DNA of 64,000 nucleotides from Ensifer oleiphilus (GTDB taxonomy: Bacteria > Pseudomonadota > Alphaproteobacteria > Rhizobiales > Rhizobiaceae). The notes beneath the pieces were generated by a model, which was not told where the DNA came from, did not search any database, and saw only the letters and a program-made list of their open reading frames with translations. The stretch is from contig NZ_JABWDU010000002.1 in NCBI RefSeq assembly GCF_013371465.1, positions 248,001 through 312,000 of the forward strand, given 5' to 3'. Every line of letters begins with the position of its first letter. Position 1 is the first letter of the stretch. A program made the position numbers and the translations under genes. Shown one piece after another: positions 1 to 9,081 of this stretch.

Positions 1-182
1 TGTCAGACGAAACACAAACGCGTTACTACCGCGCGCCGGCGTACTTCGACGCGATCGCAAAAAATCATATAGCAAAAACAGTTCGCTACAACGGTGCGCC
101 ACTCAAAATACGCACTCCTGAGTTGGATCGATGAAGAAACGCAACCATGATGGCAGGCTAAAATTCTTGGTGCAAAAACAAC

Positions 183-1004
183 CTACCCGTAAAGGCTGTA
201 GAGAAACCGCGCCGCAATCAAAATCATGAAGACACCAAATCCAGTCTCGAGCTGACGCCGGTTCATGGCGTGAGCGGCACGCACGCCAAGCGGCGCGACC
301 AGCAATGTGATCGGGATGATCAATGCGACCGCGATCCAGTTGATGAATCCGGTTGAAAGCGGCGGTAGCCCCGGCAAGCCCCACCCGGCCCAGACGTAGC
401 CGAAAAGTCCGGGGATCGAGATCAGCACCCCGACGCCGGCCGAGGTCGCGACCGCCTGATGGATCGGGCGGCCATAGAGCGTCATGAAGGTGTTGTTGAG
501 CACACCGCCGCCGATGCCCATGAGCCCTGAGAGGATACCGATCGCGACGCCGACCAGCCATTTTACCGGATTGCGCGGTAGATCGGAGCCAAGCCGCCAG
601 CTTGCGCGGTTGAACAGCATGCGAAATGCGACGGCAAGTGCGATCACCGCAAAGATCAGCCGAAGCGTTCCGCTGCTGACGGACGATGCGATGACCGATG
701 CCAGGATGGCGCCGAGCGGTACGGCGACGGTCCAGTTTCGCAACAGCGCCATGTCGACTACGCCCCGCTTGTAGTGCGACAGGAAGGATCGCACGGAGGT
801 CGGCACGATAATGGCCAGAGACGTTCCGACCGAAAGATGCATGCGAACGGCATCGTCGATACCGAGCAATCCAAACACCTGGTAGAAAACAGGAACAAGG
901 ATCGCCCCGCCGCCAATGCCGAAAAGACCGGCAAGCAGCCCAGCGACCACGCCGGCGGCGGCCAGCGCCAGCGCAAACATCATCAGTTCAGAAACTGGCG
1001 GCAC
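183..1004 (-). CDS. TauE/SafE family sulfite/organosulfonate exporter-like permease
   Basis: This 273-residue, very hydrophobic protein belongs to the TauE/SafE (DUF81) family of inner-membrane permeases, which are thought to move small sulfur-containing or organic anions. Two glycine-rich half-motifs mark the internal repeat of the family: LAGLFGIGGG near residues 24-33 in the first half and LSGLMGIGGG near residues 158-167 in the second. About eight membrane segments fit the hydropathy. I chose the GTG start because GGAG lies seven bases upstream; an internal ATG-ATG at residues 8-9 is the alternative. The gene stands alone and reads away from the extensin-like gene. The substrate cannot be read from sequence, and it is not next to the sulfonate importer 6 kb away. 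Confidence 0.85.
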   Translation of the reverse strand: MPPVSELMMFALALAAAGVVAGLLAGLFGIGGGAILVPVFYQVFGLLGIDDAVRMHLSVGTSLAIIVPTSVRSFLSHYKRGVVDMALLRNWTVAVPLGAILASVIASSVSSGTLRLIFAVIALAVAFRMLFNRASWRLGSDLPRNPVKWLVGVAIGILSGLMGIGGGVLNNTFMTLYGRPIHQAVATSAGVGVLISIPGLFGYVWAGWGLPGLPPLSTGFINWIAVALIIPITLLVAPLGVRAAHAMNRRQLETGFGVFMILIAARFLYSLYG

Positions 1005-1084
1005 GGATGCTCCGATCGTGACAGTGGAAATCCGGCGAAGAAAGCCAATATTGCCGCCGTCACGCCGGTTCTGTCACGAAACGG

Positions 1085-1207
1085 TGATGCTTTTCAATCA
1101 GTTTGGCGTGGCACGCGGCCAGCCGCCTCGTGATTTGCACGCATCGCCTTAGTTCCGGAGCTTCTTCTCCGGACGTCGGCCGGCTCCCCCGCCGGCCTCT
1201 TTTTTTG
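1085..1207 (+). ncRNA. Candidate trans-acting small RNA ending in two hairpins
   Basis: No protein gene lies on the plus strand here, yet the strand carries a clear intrinsic terminator with nothing coding upstream of it. Just before it sits a second perfect hairpin (arms TCCGGAG at 1154-1160 and CTCCGGA at 1167-1173). A terminator loop of consecutive Cs, following a stable hairpin, resembles the C-rich anti-Shine-Dalgarno loops of several rhizobial trans-encoded sRNAs. The 5' end given is a guess: I did not find a convincing -35/-10 pair. I cannot assign it to a named sRNA family. Confidence 0.4.
1178..1207 (+). terminator. Intrinsic terminator with seven-T run
   Basis: Arms GGCCGGC (1178-1184) and GCCGGCC (1191-1197) enclose a six-base TCCCCC loop and are followed by TC and a run of Ts. 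It is oriented for plus-strand transcription, whereas both flanking genes read leftward, so it serves an unannotated plus-strand transcript. Confidence 0.8.
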
Positions 1208-1237
1208 CCGGCTCACGACCACAATGCTGCACGCCCC

Positions 1238-2473
1238 TCAATCGCAGTGACGGTAACCGGTCTTGCGCGTCCTCAGGTCGAAGTGGAAATGATCCTTGTG
1301 AAACGGATCGCTGCCAGGCCCGAGCACCGTGTTGAAGTATTTGCAGCTGTCGGTGCGCACGGCCTTCAACAGTCCCTTTTCGCGAAAGGCGAAGAAGCCT
1401 TTCTTGCGCACGTCGATTTCCTTACCGTTCTTCAAGACGAACTTGCCGACGTCGATGGCGTTACCATGCGCGTGCTCGGACATCGGGTTGCCCCGGCGCG
1501 AATTCATCGTGCGGCAGGAATAACCGCCGAGCGGCTTGATCGTCTTGACGCCGGACCAGTAGCGATAGCGTGACGACGGCGCCAGTTCGTATTTCACCCA
1601 CTTCGCGAAGGCTTCGGTCACTTCGCAGTTAAGCTTGACTGCAGGCTTTACGTCGATGCCTCCGGAGAGACCGCTGAGTTGGATCGGATAGTCGATGCCG
1701 CAAGACGGACCGTTGCTGATGCGTGGGATGTCGCGGAACTCGACCCCGAGCTTGCGCAAGCGTTGGCGGCAGGCAATTTCCGAGCGCGGCATCTGGCCGG
1801 TGAACTGCGATTCCGGCTCCGACAGCGGATTGCGTGCCCGCGGCAGCATCGCCACCTCCTGCGGTTCCTGGGCGCGCTGCATTGCACGCTGACGCTCGAA
1901 GGCGAGACGACGCTGAGCTTCTTCGGCGGAAATTTGCTCCGCCGTCAAAGGCGGCAGATCCGGGTCGCCGCCAAGGCTCGCCTGCGCCTCGTTCAGCGTC
2001 TGTGGCGGGCTGCCGAGCTGACGCACATTATCCTCGCCGATGCCCCCCACAACAGGCTGGCTGGCGTTGCCCTCGGCAATCTCGTTGTTCTGCTCCTCCG
2101 CCAGCCCGACGACGGGCTGAACGCCGAGCATCGCATCCATGTTGACGCCTTCGGAAGGAATGGCGGTCGAGCCGGTATTGACCGGCTGGGCACCGGTAAG
2201 CGCCGCCTCTTCGCTATCGATCATCGGCAAGGCACGACGGGCCGGTTGATGTCTGCCGTTGCCGTTGCTGAACGTCGAAACCGGTTCTCCTGAAGGATAG
2301 GCCGCAACCTCCTGCTCCGGCACGGCATCGACCGGAACCGGTCTGATCGCACCGACGCGATCGCCGCTATCGATGCGCGCCGACGGCGTCAGCACATCGG
2401 TCGTGCAGGCGACGAGCGAGATCGACAGCACGAACGCCGTCAACGGACGATGGAGAGAGGGAACATACGCCAT
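1238..2473 (-). CDS. Extensin-like C-terminal domain lipoprotein
   Basis: The 411-residue protein starts with a signal sequence and a lipobox (SLVAC, Cys at about 23), so it is probably a lipoprotein. Residues about 30-225 are low-complexity, rich in Pro, Gln, Ala and Glu, and look like a flexible linker. Residues about 230-411 match the extensin-like C-terminal family, whose fold resembles the LAS/D-Ala-D-Ala carboxypeptidase metallopeptidases. The matching landmarks are conserved cysteines, SEHAHGNAIDVG and DPFHKDHFHFDL, which contain the expected His/Asp/His zinc ligands. A role in cell-wall peptide cleavage is inferred from the fold, not proven. The start is ATG; the ribosome binding site is weak. 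It is a single-gene unit flanked by non-coding DNA. Confidence 0.85.
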   Translation of the reverse strand: MAYVPSLHRPLTAFVLSISLVACTTDVLTPSARIDSGDRVGAIRPVPVDAVPEQEVAAYPSGEPVSTFSNGNGRHQPARRALPMIDSEEAALTGAQPVNTGSTAIPSEGVNMDAMLGVQPVVGLAEEQNNEIAEGNASQPVVGGIGEDNVRQLGSPPQTLNEAQASLGGDPDLPPLTAEQISAEEAQRRLAFERQRAMQRAQEPQEVAMLPRARNPLSEPESQFTGQMPRSEIACRQRLRKLGVEFRDIPRISNGPSCGIDYPIQLSGLSGGIDVKPAVKLNCEVTEAFAKWVKYELAPSSRYRYWSGVKTIKPLGGYSCRTMNSRRGNPMSEHAHGNAIDVGKFVLKNGKEIDVRKKGFFAFREKGLLKAVRTDSCKYFNTVLGPGSDPFHKDHFHFDLRTRKTGYRHCD

Positions 2474-2688
2474 ACCGATTTGCCGCCTTCATCCTGAACG
2501 ATATCAACGACATCGCCGCACTAATCGACGTCAAAACGGTGCAGGCCACCTGTGTCGCAAGCCGGGCACGCCGCCGAAAAAGGCCGATTTCCGCTGCATT
2601 TTATTCAAACACGGTAAATGAAGCCTTGCGAACGGCATCCAACATCCGGCAGGTCCGACGCCGGCAGCGCTCCGACGGCACGATACAA

Positions 2689-2724
2689 AAGGCCCGCGCA
2701 GAATTCTCTGCGCGGGCCTTTGCA
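2689..2724 (-). terminator. Terminator of the Kazal-module gene
   Basis: A long inverted repeat (GGCCCGCGCAGA / TCTGCGCGGGCC around an AATTC centre) lies just beyond the stop codon of the leftward Kazal gene. On the minus strand it is followed by TTTTG, so it fits a factor-independent terminator for that gene. Confidence 0.75.
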
Positions 2725-2745
2725 GTTCTTGCGATTTACCCGTGC

Positions 2746-3297
2746 TTAGCGGCACTCACCGGGGTGCACGACCCGGAAACCGGCGCCGCCAGCCTCGCAG
2801 GAGTTCGGGAAGGTCTGGATCCGGTTGCCGCGCTGGCCGCAGACCGGCGCGTATTCGCGGGTGCAGAACTGGCCCTGCGGCGGACGGTCGTCGTCGCGGC
2901 GGCACTCGCCGGGCGCAACCACACGGAAGCCGTCGGCACGCGCCATGCAGGCGTTCGAGAAGGTCTGCTGCTGGCGGCCGCGCTGGCCGCACACAGGCGC
3001 ATATTCCCGCGTGCAAGCCTGCGGCTCCCGCTCGGGCGGACGGTAATCCGGGCGGCACTCTCCGCGATGGATCACATTGAAGCCGTCGGCCCGCGCCTGG
3101 CAGGAATTCGAGAAGGTGCGCATGCGATTGCCGCGCTCACCGCAGACAGGTGCATACTCCATCGTGCACATCGGCGGGCGGATCGGCCCCGGGCCAGGCC
3201 GCGGTTCATCGACCACGACGGTACAGGCCGACAGAAATCCGAATGCCAAAAGAATAGCCGCCCCCGGCCGCGTGAAAAGAAGTCTGAGAAGCGCCAT
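2746..3297 (-). CDS. Lipoprotein with three Kazal-type protease-inhibitor modules
   Basis: From the ATG at 3297 (preceded by AGGGGA) the protein has 183 residues. It has a signal sequence with lipobox LSAC (Cys25), a Pro-rich spacer, then three tandem modules at about 44-81, 95-132 and 145-182. Each reads C-x7-C-x13-C-x14-C with the conserved EYAPVCG, TF(S/P)N and GEC elements of Kazal-type serine-protease inhibitors. Only four of the six classical cysteines are present per module, the reduced pattern seen in bacterial Kazal-like proteins. The modules are close copies of one another, indicating internal duplication. Inhibition of host or self proteases at the outer membrane is an inference. 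A longer in-frame start 18 codons upstream lacks a signal-peptide layout. Confidence 0.85.
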   Translation of the reverse strand: MALLRLLFTRPGAAILLAFGFLSACTVVVDEPRPGPGPIRPPMCTMEYAPVCGERGNRMRTFSNSCQARADGFNVIHRGECRPDYRPPEREPQACTREYAPVCGQRGRQQQTFSNACMARADGFRVVAPGECRRDDDRPPQGQFCTREYAPVCGQRGNRIQTFPNSCEAGGAGFRVVHPGECR

Positions 3298-3583
3298 GAA
3301 TATCCCCTGGAGAGCACCGGTAGCCACCGACCCGGCGCCATGCCGTATCATTCCGCCCCCGTCCAGCCGTATCTAACCCCGCACACGGATTGGTCAAGCC
3401 CGCTTCGTCCCTGACGCACAGGCGGTTGAACAGGACGTCGAGAGATCAACGTGCGCACGCAGCGCAAGCCTTCAGCGCCGCATCCGCACTCCCGATCCCA
3501 TGGCGCGCCTCGGCGAACGCCGGAGATGGCAAAAGGCTTGCGCGCTTTCGCACGCAGGCCCTCATCAATCGTGGGATGCCATG

Positions 3584-5398
3584 TCAGGCGGCGCGGCCGT
3601 AGGCGGTATGCCGCGTCGTTTCCTGCAGGCGGAACTTGGTCAGAAGCATCTTCAACTCGCGGCTCTCGGCTGCAAGCGTCTGGCTTGCGGCCGTCGTCTC
3701 CTCCACCATGGCCGCGTTCTGCTGGGTCATCTGGTCCATGCTGTTGACGGCGGTATTGACCTCGGCAAGGCCCGTCGCCTGTTCGCGGGCCGCCGTTGCA
3801 ATCGAGGCAACCTGTTCGTTGACGCGGTTGACCAGCGCTTCGATCTCGGTCAACGCATCGCCGGTCGAGCGCACGAGGTCGACGCCGGCGCCGACTTCGC
3901 GGACCGATGTGCCGATCAGTTCCTTGATCTCCTTGGCGGCACCGGCAGAACGTTGTGCAAGTTCGCGCACTTCCTGCGCCACCACCGCAAAGCCACGGCC
4001 GGCTTCACCTGCCCGAGCTGCCTCGACGCCGGCGTTCAGCGCCAGAAGATTGGTCTGGAAGGCGATCTCGTCGATCACGCCGATGATCTGGCTGATCCGG
4101 CTCGACGAGGTCTCGATCCGGCCCATGGCGTCGATGGCGTTGCGCACGATGCCGCCGGACTTTGCCGCACTCGCCTTGGTCTCATCGACCATGTTGCGCG
4201 CTTCGTTGGCCCGGTCGGAGGAATGGCGCACGGTCGAGGTGATCTCGTCGAGTGCCGCTGCCGTCTCTTCGAGTGCGGCCGCCTGTTGCTCTGTGCGGCG
4301 CGAGAGGTTGTTGGCGGCTTCGGAAATGTCGCCGGCGCTGGCGGTGACGATCTCGGTGGAATGCGAGATCGAACCGATGACATCGCGAAGGGCCGCAACC
4401 GCCGTGTTGAAGTCCTGTCTGAGCTTGCCGTATTCCGGGGCGATATGGCCGATTTCGGCCGTCAGGTCGCCGTTTGCGAGCAGTTCGAGCGCTGCCCCCA
4501 CCGTTTCCATCGCATCGGCCTGCGCATCGGCGGTCGCCCGCTGGCGCTGCTCGTTGCCGCGCCGCTCGGACTCCAGCCTGTCCTGTTGCTCGGATTCGCG
4601 CGAACGCAGCTCCAGCCGCTCGCGGACGGAGTCGCGCAGGACAACGAGAACCTTGGCCATCTGCCCGATCTCGTCGCCACGGTCGGTTTCCGGCACGTCG
4701 GAAGACAGGTCCTCGTCGGCAATCGACCGCATCGACGCCTTCAGTTTTTCGACCGGCCTGACCACGCTGCGCACGATCGCCAGCGCCGCCATCAGGATCG
4801 CCAGTGCTGCGGCAAGAAGAATGCCGGCCACCTGCCAGGCGCGCTCGCGGAACATGGCCGTGAGATCGTCGGAATAGACGCCGGTGCCGACCACCCAGCC
4901 CCAGGGTTTGAAGCCGGCGACATGGCTGTATTTCAGCACCGGCTCGTCGGCGCCCGGCTTCGGCCAGTAATAGTCGACGAAGCCCTGCCCGCTCTTTTCC
5001 ACGGTCTTGACGAATTCTACGAAGAGGTGCTTGCCGTTCGGATCCTTGTTGGCGGAAAGGTCGCTGCCATCCATTTCCGGCTTGATCGGATGCATGATCA
5101 TCGTCGGATGCATGTCGTTGATCCAGAAATAGCCGCTGCCCTGGTAGCGCATCGCCTTGACCGCTTCGAGCGAACGCTTCTGCGCGTCCTCACGCGACAG
5201 CGTGCCGGCCGTTTCCTGTTTGTGATAGGCCTCGAACACCGCAACGGCATTCTCGTTCATGGCCGACAGCATCGCCTTGCGTTCGCCGACGAGCTTGTCC
5301 TGCGCCTGAAACAGGCCGAATGTCAGCGCCGCAGCCATGGTCAACAGTGCGAATGCGACGAGCGCATAGAGCCGCACCGAAATCCTGAATCTCTTCAT
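3584..5398 (-). CDS. Methyl-accepting chemotaxis protein, single Cache sensor
   Basis: This is a 604-residue chemoreceptor. The chosen ATG at 5398 follows AGGGGA and starts directly on a TM segment (residues ~8-30). A periplasmic single-Cache (sCache_2 type) domain follows at about 35-185, recognised by [22 protein letters not shown] and the GWVVGTGVY end. A second TM segment, a HAMP domain (about 208-262), a linker and the long coiled-coil signalling domain follow. The tip contains the hallmark [21 protein letters not shown]. The C-terminus (TAYGRAA) lacks the NWETF-like pentapeptide that tethers CheR/CheB, which is common in rhizobial receptors. Small organic acids are frequent sCache_2 ligands, but the ligand here is unknown. 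It is monocistronic, with no che genes nearby. Confidence 0.93.
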   Translation of the reverse strand: MKRFRISVRLYALVAFALLTMAAALTFGLFQAQDKLVGERKAMLSAMNENAVAVFEAYHKQETAGTLSREDAQKRSLEAVKAMRYQGSGYFWINDMHPTMIMHPIKPEMDGSDLSANKDPNGKHLFVEFVKTVEKSGQGFVDYYWPKPGADEPVLKYSHVAGFKPWGWVVGTGVYSDDLTAMFRERAWQVAGILLAAALAILMAALAIVRSVVRPVEKLKASMRSIADEDLSSDVPETDRGDEIGQMAKVLVVLRDSVRERLELRSRESEQQDRLESERRGNEQRQRATADAQADAMETVGAALELLANGDLTAEIGHIAPEYGKLRQDFNTAVAALRDVIGSISHSTEIVTASAGDISEAANNLSRRTEQQAAALEETAAALDEITSTVRHSSDRANEARNMVDETKASAAKSGGIVRNAIDAMGRIETSSSRISQIIGVIDEIAFQTNLLALNAGVEAARAGEAGRGFAVVAQEVRELAQRSAGAAKEIKELIGTSVREVGAGVDLVRSTGDALTEIEALVNRVNEQVASIATAAREQATGLAEVNTAVNSMDQMTQQNAAMVEETTAASQTLAAESRELKMLLTKFRLQETTRHTAYGRAA

Positions 5399-5612
5399 CC
5401 CCAGTCCCCTGCCTCCAGTAGAAACGTGCAGGGTAAGGATGTCTGTTTGCAAAGCCCCTAACAAACGATCCCTAAATTTGACAATTCTCAATTAACACCT
5501 TCGCAACGAATGAAATTCGTGATCGTCAAACAGACGCGATTTGTCGGCCGGTGCACTTCCCTGACGAAGCTGCCATGCGCTACATCTTCTGGGACATGAG
5601 GGAGACACAGCC

Positions 5613-5999
5613 ATGACCGCAGACACCAGACCGACCGGCGAACTGACCTTGCGCACACTGGCCATGCCAGCTGACGCCAATGCCGCCGGCGACATCTTCG
5701 GCGGCTGGGTGATGGCGCAGATGGACCTTTCCTGCGGCATCCGTGCAGCCGAGCGGGCCCGCGGCCGCGTGGTGACGGCCGCAGTCAAGGAAATGGCCTT
5801 CGCGCTGCCGGTCAAGATCGGCGATACGCTCTGCATCTACACCGATGTCGTGAAGGTCGGGCGCACCTCGATGACGCTCAAGGTCGAGGCCTGGGCGCAG
5901 CGTTATCTCTCGCACCTGATGGAGAAGGTCACCGACGCAATCTTCGTCATGGTGGCGCTCGACGAGAACGGCAAACCAAAGGTCGTGCCGGCGGAATAG
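5613..5999 (+). CDS. Acyl-CoA thioesterase, YciA-like hotdog protein
   Basis: A 128-residue single hotdog-fold protein of the YciA/BACH class, which hydrolyses short- to long-chain acyl-CoA to free acid and CoA in the cytoplasm. Family landmarks are ANAAGDIFGGWVMAQMD at residues 20-36, containing the catalytic Asp on the hotdog helix, and the VKIGDTLCIYTDV strand. Length is typical. A GGGAGA ribosome-binding site precedes the ATG. The next gene begins 11 bases after the stop and probably shares the transcript. Confidence 0.9.
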   Translation: MTADTRPTGELTLRTLAMPADANAAGDIFGGWVMAQMDLSCGIRAAERARGRVVTAAVKEMAFALPVKIGDTLCIYTDVVKVGRTSMTLKVEAWAQRYLSHLMEKVTDAIFVMVALDENGKPKVVPAE

Positions 6000-6010
6000 G
6001 AGGAGCGAGC

Positions 6011-6601
6011 GTGGACCCGACCCAGCCCGATCCGGCGATTTTCTCGCATATCCGCGTCGTCATGGGCATGATCGTCAGCCTCAGTCTTGCGCGGCTCCTG
6101 AGCGGGCTTGCGCTTTTCGTGCAGCACCCGGGAAAAACCCGGGTCTACTGGATCCACCTCGGCTGGGTCCTGTTCATGTTCGTCTTCCTCGTGCATTTCT
6201 GGTGGTGGGAATTCCACCTCCACGCCCTGCCCGTGCTCGACGTCACCGTCTACCTCTTCGTCATCCTCTATTGCTGCGTCTTCTTTTTTCTCTGCGTGCT
6301 CCTGTTTCCGACAACGCTCGAGGATTACAGCGACTACGAGCATTATTTCATGTCGCGGCGAAAGTGGTTCTTCGCCTTTCTGGCACTCGCCTTTGTCGTC
6401 GATCTCGTCGACACCGCACTCAAGGGCAAAGCCTATTTCGCGTCCTATGGGCTCGAGTATCCGGTGCGCAACGTGACCTACATCGCGCTGTGCCTGATCG
6501 CCGCCTGGACGCCGAACCGGCGTTTCCACGCGGCCTTCCTAATCGGCGCGGTCACTTACCAGCTGATCTGGATGTACCGGGCCTTCGATCTGCTGGATTG
6601 A
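6011..6601 (+). CDS. Conserved integral membrane protein, function unknown
   Basis: A 196-residue protein with a GTG start placed seven bases after AGGAG. It has about five hydrophobic segments and a Trp/His/Phe-rich segment (HFWWWEFHLH, about residues 60-69). I recognise no characterised family. It follows the thioesterase by 11 bases, so the two are probably co-transcribed and a link to acyl or lipid metabolism is possible but unproven. The many aromatic residues in the first half could be a binding site, but no cofactor motif is evident. Confidence 0.7.
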   Translation: MDPTQPDPAIFSHIRVVMGMIVSLSLARLLSGLALFVQHPGKTRVYWIHLGWVLFMFVFLVHFWWWEFHLHALPVLDVTVYLFVILYCCVFFFLCVLLFPTTLEDYSDYEHYFMSRRKWFFAFLALAFVVDLVDTALKGKAYFASYGLEYPVRNVTYIALCLIAAWTPNRRFHAAFLIGAVTYQLIWMYRAFDLLD

Positions 6602-6634
6602 GAGCGAGGCGGAGGAATGCCGCCCCGCTCGCTT
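6602..6634 (+). terminator. Possible terminator after the thioesterase operon
   Basis: An 11-base-pair stem with one A-C mismatch (GAGCGAGGCGG / CCGCCCCGCTC, loop AGGAATG) begins right after the stop codon. Only TTT follows, so it may be a weak or factor-assisted terminator. Confidence 0.45.
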
Positions 6635-6689
6635 TGCTCAGCGCCCGGTCAAACCCGCGGCTTGCGGCTTGCGCTCGGCCAGTAACCGG

Positions 6690-6960
6690 CCCGGCGGTCT
6701 GCCGTAGATTGCGCTCGCTCATGCCGATATGACCAGCCTATTCGGCGAGCGTGCGCCGGTCGGCCGGAGTGGCAAGCATGCCATCCGTCATGGTGCGAAG
6801 GCGTGTATCGACCGGACGCGGAAGATGAACCTGATCGACGGGGGAATTCGCCAATTCGGCGAGAATCAGGCGAGCGATGCAGCCGTCCATACCCGCCTCG
6901 TCAAAAAGCGTCAGCAATGTCACCGCGCGGATGAGAAGGGGCCAGAAGAACGTGAGAACC
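6690..6960 (-). pseudogene. Decayed AraC/XylS-family regulator (C-terminal fragment)
   Basis: Reading the minus strand in one frame gives a stretch ending in LPRPVDTRLRTMTDGMLATP followed by ADRRTLAE, then TAG, then AGHIGMSERNL. In intact AraC-family proteins this junction reads RTLAEWA..GMSERTL, so the TAG stands exactly where a Trp codon (TGG) belongs. That is a single G-to-A nonsense change. Downstream the second helix-turn-helix is scrambled by frameshifts, and upstream the frame is broken by TGA before any cupin domain. The fragment thus covers the region just before and into the first HTH. It lies upstream of the sulfonate importer on the opposite strand, so it may be the remains of a divergent regulator. 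Confidence 0.65.
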
Positions 6961-7203
6961 GGCCAGAAAACAGGAGGTCACGGATCTGCCGTCAGCGCCC
7001 CGAAGCCGTCGGCCCGCGCATGACGTCCCGCACCGACGACATGACGATTATTCCTGCACTGCCGGGCCCTGCCGCAAAAGCGTTCCGCAAAGCGGCCCGA
7101 CAACAAAACAAACAAACTCCATAAATTTTATAATCTTCTTTTACACTGCTTCCAGTTCACAAGGACGGCGGCCATGGCCCTCCAGCAAACAGGAGCGGGA
7201 CAG

Positions 7204-8157
7204 ATGTTCAAACTGACCAGACGGCTTTTCGGCACCGGCCTCTTCACCGCCGCAGTACTCGCCTCCTTCGGCGTCATGGCCGAGGACCTGAAGGAATTTC
7301 GCATCGGCTTCCAGAAGACCGGGCTGCCGGTCGTCGCCCAGCAGCAAAAGGTGATCGAGAAGGCGCTGGAGCCAAAGGGCATTGCGGTGTCCTGGGTGGA
7401 GTTCACCGCCGGGCCGCCGCTGGTGGAGGCGTTGAATGTCGGTTCCATCGATGCCGGCTGGACGGGCGATGCGCCGCCGATCTTCGGCCAGGCGGCCGGC
7501 TCGGCGATCGTCTATGCCGCGGCCCTCCCTTCAAACGGCAAGGGCGAGGCGATTTTCGTCAAGCCGGGCTCGCCGATCCAGTCGCTTGCCGACCTCAAGG
7601 GCAAGAAGATCGGCGTCGGCAAGGGCACCAGTGCCCACAATCTGGTGGTCGCGGCGTTGGAAAAAGCCGGCATCGGCTTTGGCGACGTCACCCCTGTCTA
7701 TCTGAGCCCGGCCGATGCGGCCGCCGCATTCGCCAGCGACAAGATCGATGCCTGGGCCGTATGGGATCCGTTCTTCGCCATCGCCGAGACGCGCTACAAG
7801 CCACGCGTGCTGACGACCTCGGCTGACACCTTGAAGGTCAACACCTATTTCCTCGCCAATCGCGATTTCGCAGCCAACCATGCCGAGACGATCACCACCA
7901 CGATCGCAGCTTTGAAGGAGGCTTCGGTCTGGGCCGACGCCAACCGCGACAAGGTTGCCGCTGCGCTTCATGAGGTGACCGGCGTACCGCTTGAGGCCCA
8001 GACGATCGCAGCCAACCGCAGCGTCTTTTCGATCGGCCCGATCACCGATGATATCGTCGCCGGCCAGCAGCAGACCGCAGATCGCTTCTTCAAGCTTGGG
8101 CTGATCCCCAAGCAGATCACCATTTCCGACGCGGTCTGGGCAGCACCCGGCAACTGA
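7204..8157 (+). CDS. ssuA: Aliphatic sulfonate ABC transporter, periplasmic binding protein (SsuA-like)
   Basis: A 317-residue periplasmic binding protein of the SsuA/NMT1-like family. The ATG at 7204 is preferred because AGGAGCGGGA stands before it and a Sec signal peptide ending VMA-ED follows; an ATG ten codons earlier has no signal. Recognisable features are IGFQKTG after the leader, the EFTAGPPLVEALNVGSID segment, GVGKGTSAHNLVVAALEKAG and AWAVWDPF. It captures sulfonates (or a related sulfur or nitrogen compound) for the permease and ATPase that follow. Upstream (7120-7140) is a strikingly AT-rich patch with a TATAAT but no good -35, as expected for an activator-dependent promoter. Confidence 0.87.
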   Translation: MFKLTRRLFGTGLFTAAVLASFGVMAEDLKEFRIGFQKTGLPVVAQQQKVIEKALEPKGIAVSWVEFTAGPPLVEALNVGSIDAGWTGDAPPIFGQAAGSAIVYAAALPSNGKGEAIFVKPGSPIQSLADLKGKKIGVGKGTSAHNLVVAALEKAGIGFGDVTPVYLSPADAAAAFASDKIDAWAVWDPFFAIAETRYKPRVLTTSADTLKVNTYFLANRDFAANHAETITTTIAALKEASVWADANRDKVAAALHEVTGVPLEAQTIAANRSVFSIGPITDDIVAGQQQTADRFFKLGLIPKQITISDAVWAAPGN

Positions 8158-8258
8158 TCCCTCTCTCCTCCCAAGGCGAGAACCGGCCGGCGTCGAGACG
8201 AACGTTTCGGCGCCGGCGCCGCGAAGACAGAAGGCTCTGACCAAACGAGGACCCAGTC

Positions 8259-9041
8259 ATGGTGATGACCGCAACGAGCACCATTGCGCGAAACCTTGCG
8301 GGCTGGCTTCTGCCCGCCGCCCTGATCCTCGCCTGGGAAGCGGCCTCCAGAACCGGCCTGATTTCGGACGGCGTGATGGCGCCGCCCTCGGCTGTGCTTG
8401 CCGCCTTCCTCCGACTGTTCGCCTCCGGAGAGCTTGTCGAAAACATCGGCATCAGCACATTGCGCGCGCTCACCGGCTTTGCCATCGGCGGCTCGATCGG
8501 CTTTGCCTTCGGGCTTGCCAACGGCCTGTCACGATTGAGCCGGGACCTGACCGACACGACGTTGCAGATGGTGCGTAACATCCCGCATCTGGCGCTGATC
8601 CCGCTGGTCATCCTGTGGTTCGGTATCGACGAAGAAGCCAAGCTGTTCCTCGTGGCGCTCGGTGTCTTCTTCCCGATCTACGTCAATACGCTGCTCGGTA
8701 TCCAGGGTGTCGACCCGCAACTCCTGGAGATGGGGCGGATCTACGGCATGTCGAAGCGCCAGCTCTTCTTCCGCGTCATCCTGCCCGGCGCCCTGCCGGC
8801 CATCTTCGTCGGCCTTCGCTACGCGCTCGGCATCATGTGGCTCACACTGATCGTCGCCGAAACGATCGCGGCCTCCTCCGGCCTCGGCTACATGGCGATG
8901 CAGGCACGCGAATTCCTGCTGATCGATGTCGTCATCCTGTCGATCCTGATCTACGCGCTGCTCGGCAAGCTCGCCGACAGCTTCGCAAGGCTGCTCGAGC
9001 GACTGACGCTGCAATGGCACCCGGCGTTCCAGCCGGCCTGA
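8259..9041 (+). CDS. ssuC: Aliphatic sulfonate ABC transporter permease (SsuC-like)
   Basis: A 260-residue inner-membrane permease with about six TM segments and the cytoplasmic EAA loop ([24 protein letters not shown], about residues 157-180) that docks to the ATPase. It matches SsuC/TauC in length and in the [18 protein letters not shown] segment. GAGGA precedes the ATG. It is 101 bases after ssuA and 40 bases before ssuB in one operon. Neither the ssuD monooxygenase nor the ssuE flavin reductase is in this cluster, so sulfonate desulfonation must be encoded elsewhere, or the substrate is different. Confidence 0.88.
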   Translation: MVMTATSTIARNLAGWLLPAALILAWEAASRTGLISDGVMAPPSAVLAAFLRLFASGELVENIGISTLRALTGFAIGGSIGFAFGLANGLSRLSRDLTDTTLQMVRNIPHLALIPLVILWFGIDEEAKLFLVALGVFFPIYVNTLLGIQGVDPQLLEMGRIYGMSKRQLFFRVILPGALPAIFVGLRYALGIMWLTLIVAETIAASSGLGYMAMQAREFLLIDVVILSILIYALLGKLADSFARLLERLTLQWHPAFQPA

Positions 9042-9081
9042 TCCGGCACTGGCCCGGAAAGACGAAGAGAGGTACGATCCG

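Noticed and set aside
1-182. A gene at the left edge
   Set aside because: Open frames here run antisense or off the edge, without ribosome-binding site or recognisable product; I see nothing supportable.
3500-5461. 653-codon open frame opposite the chemoreceptor gene
   Set aside because: It is a GC-bias shadow of the well-supported receptor; its product has Arg/Gly/His-rich composition and no family match.
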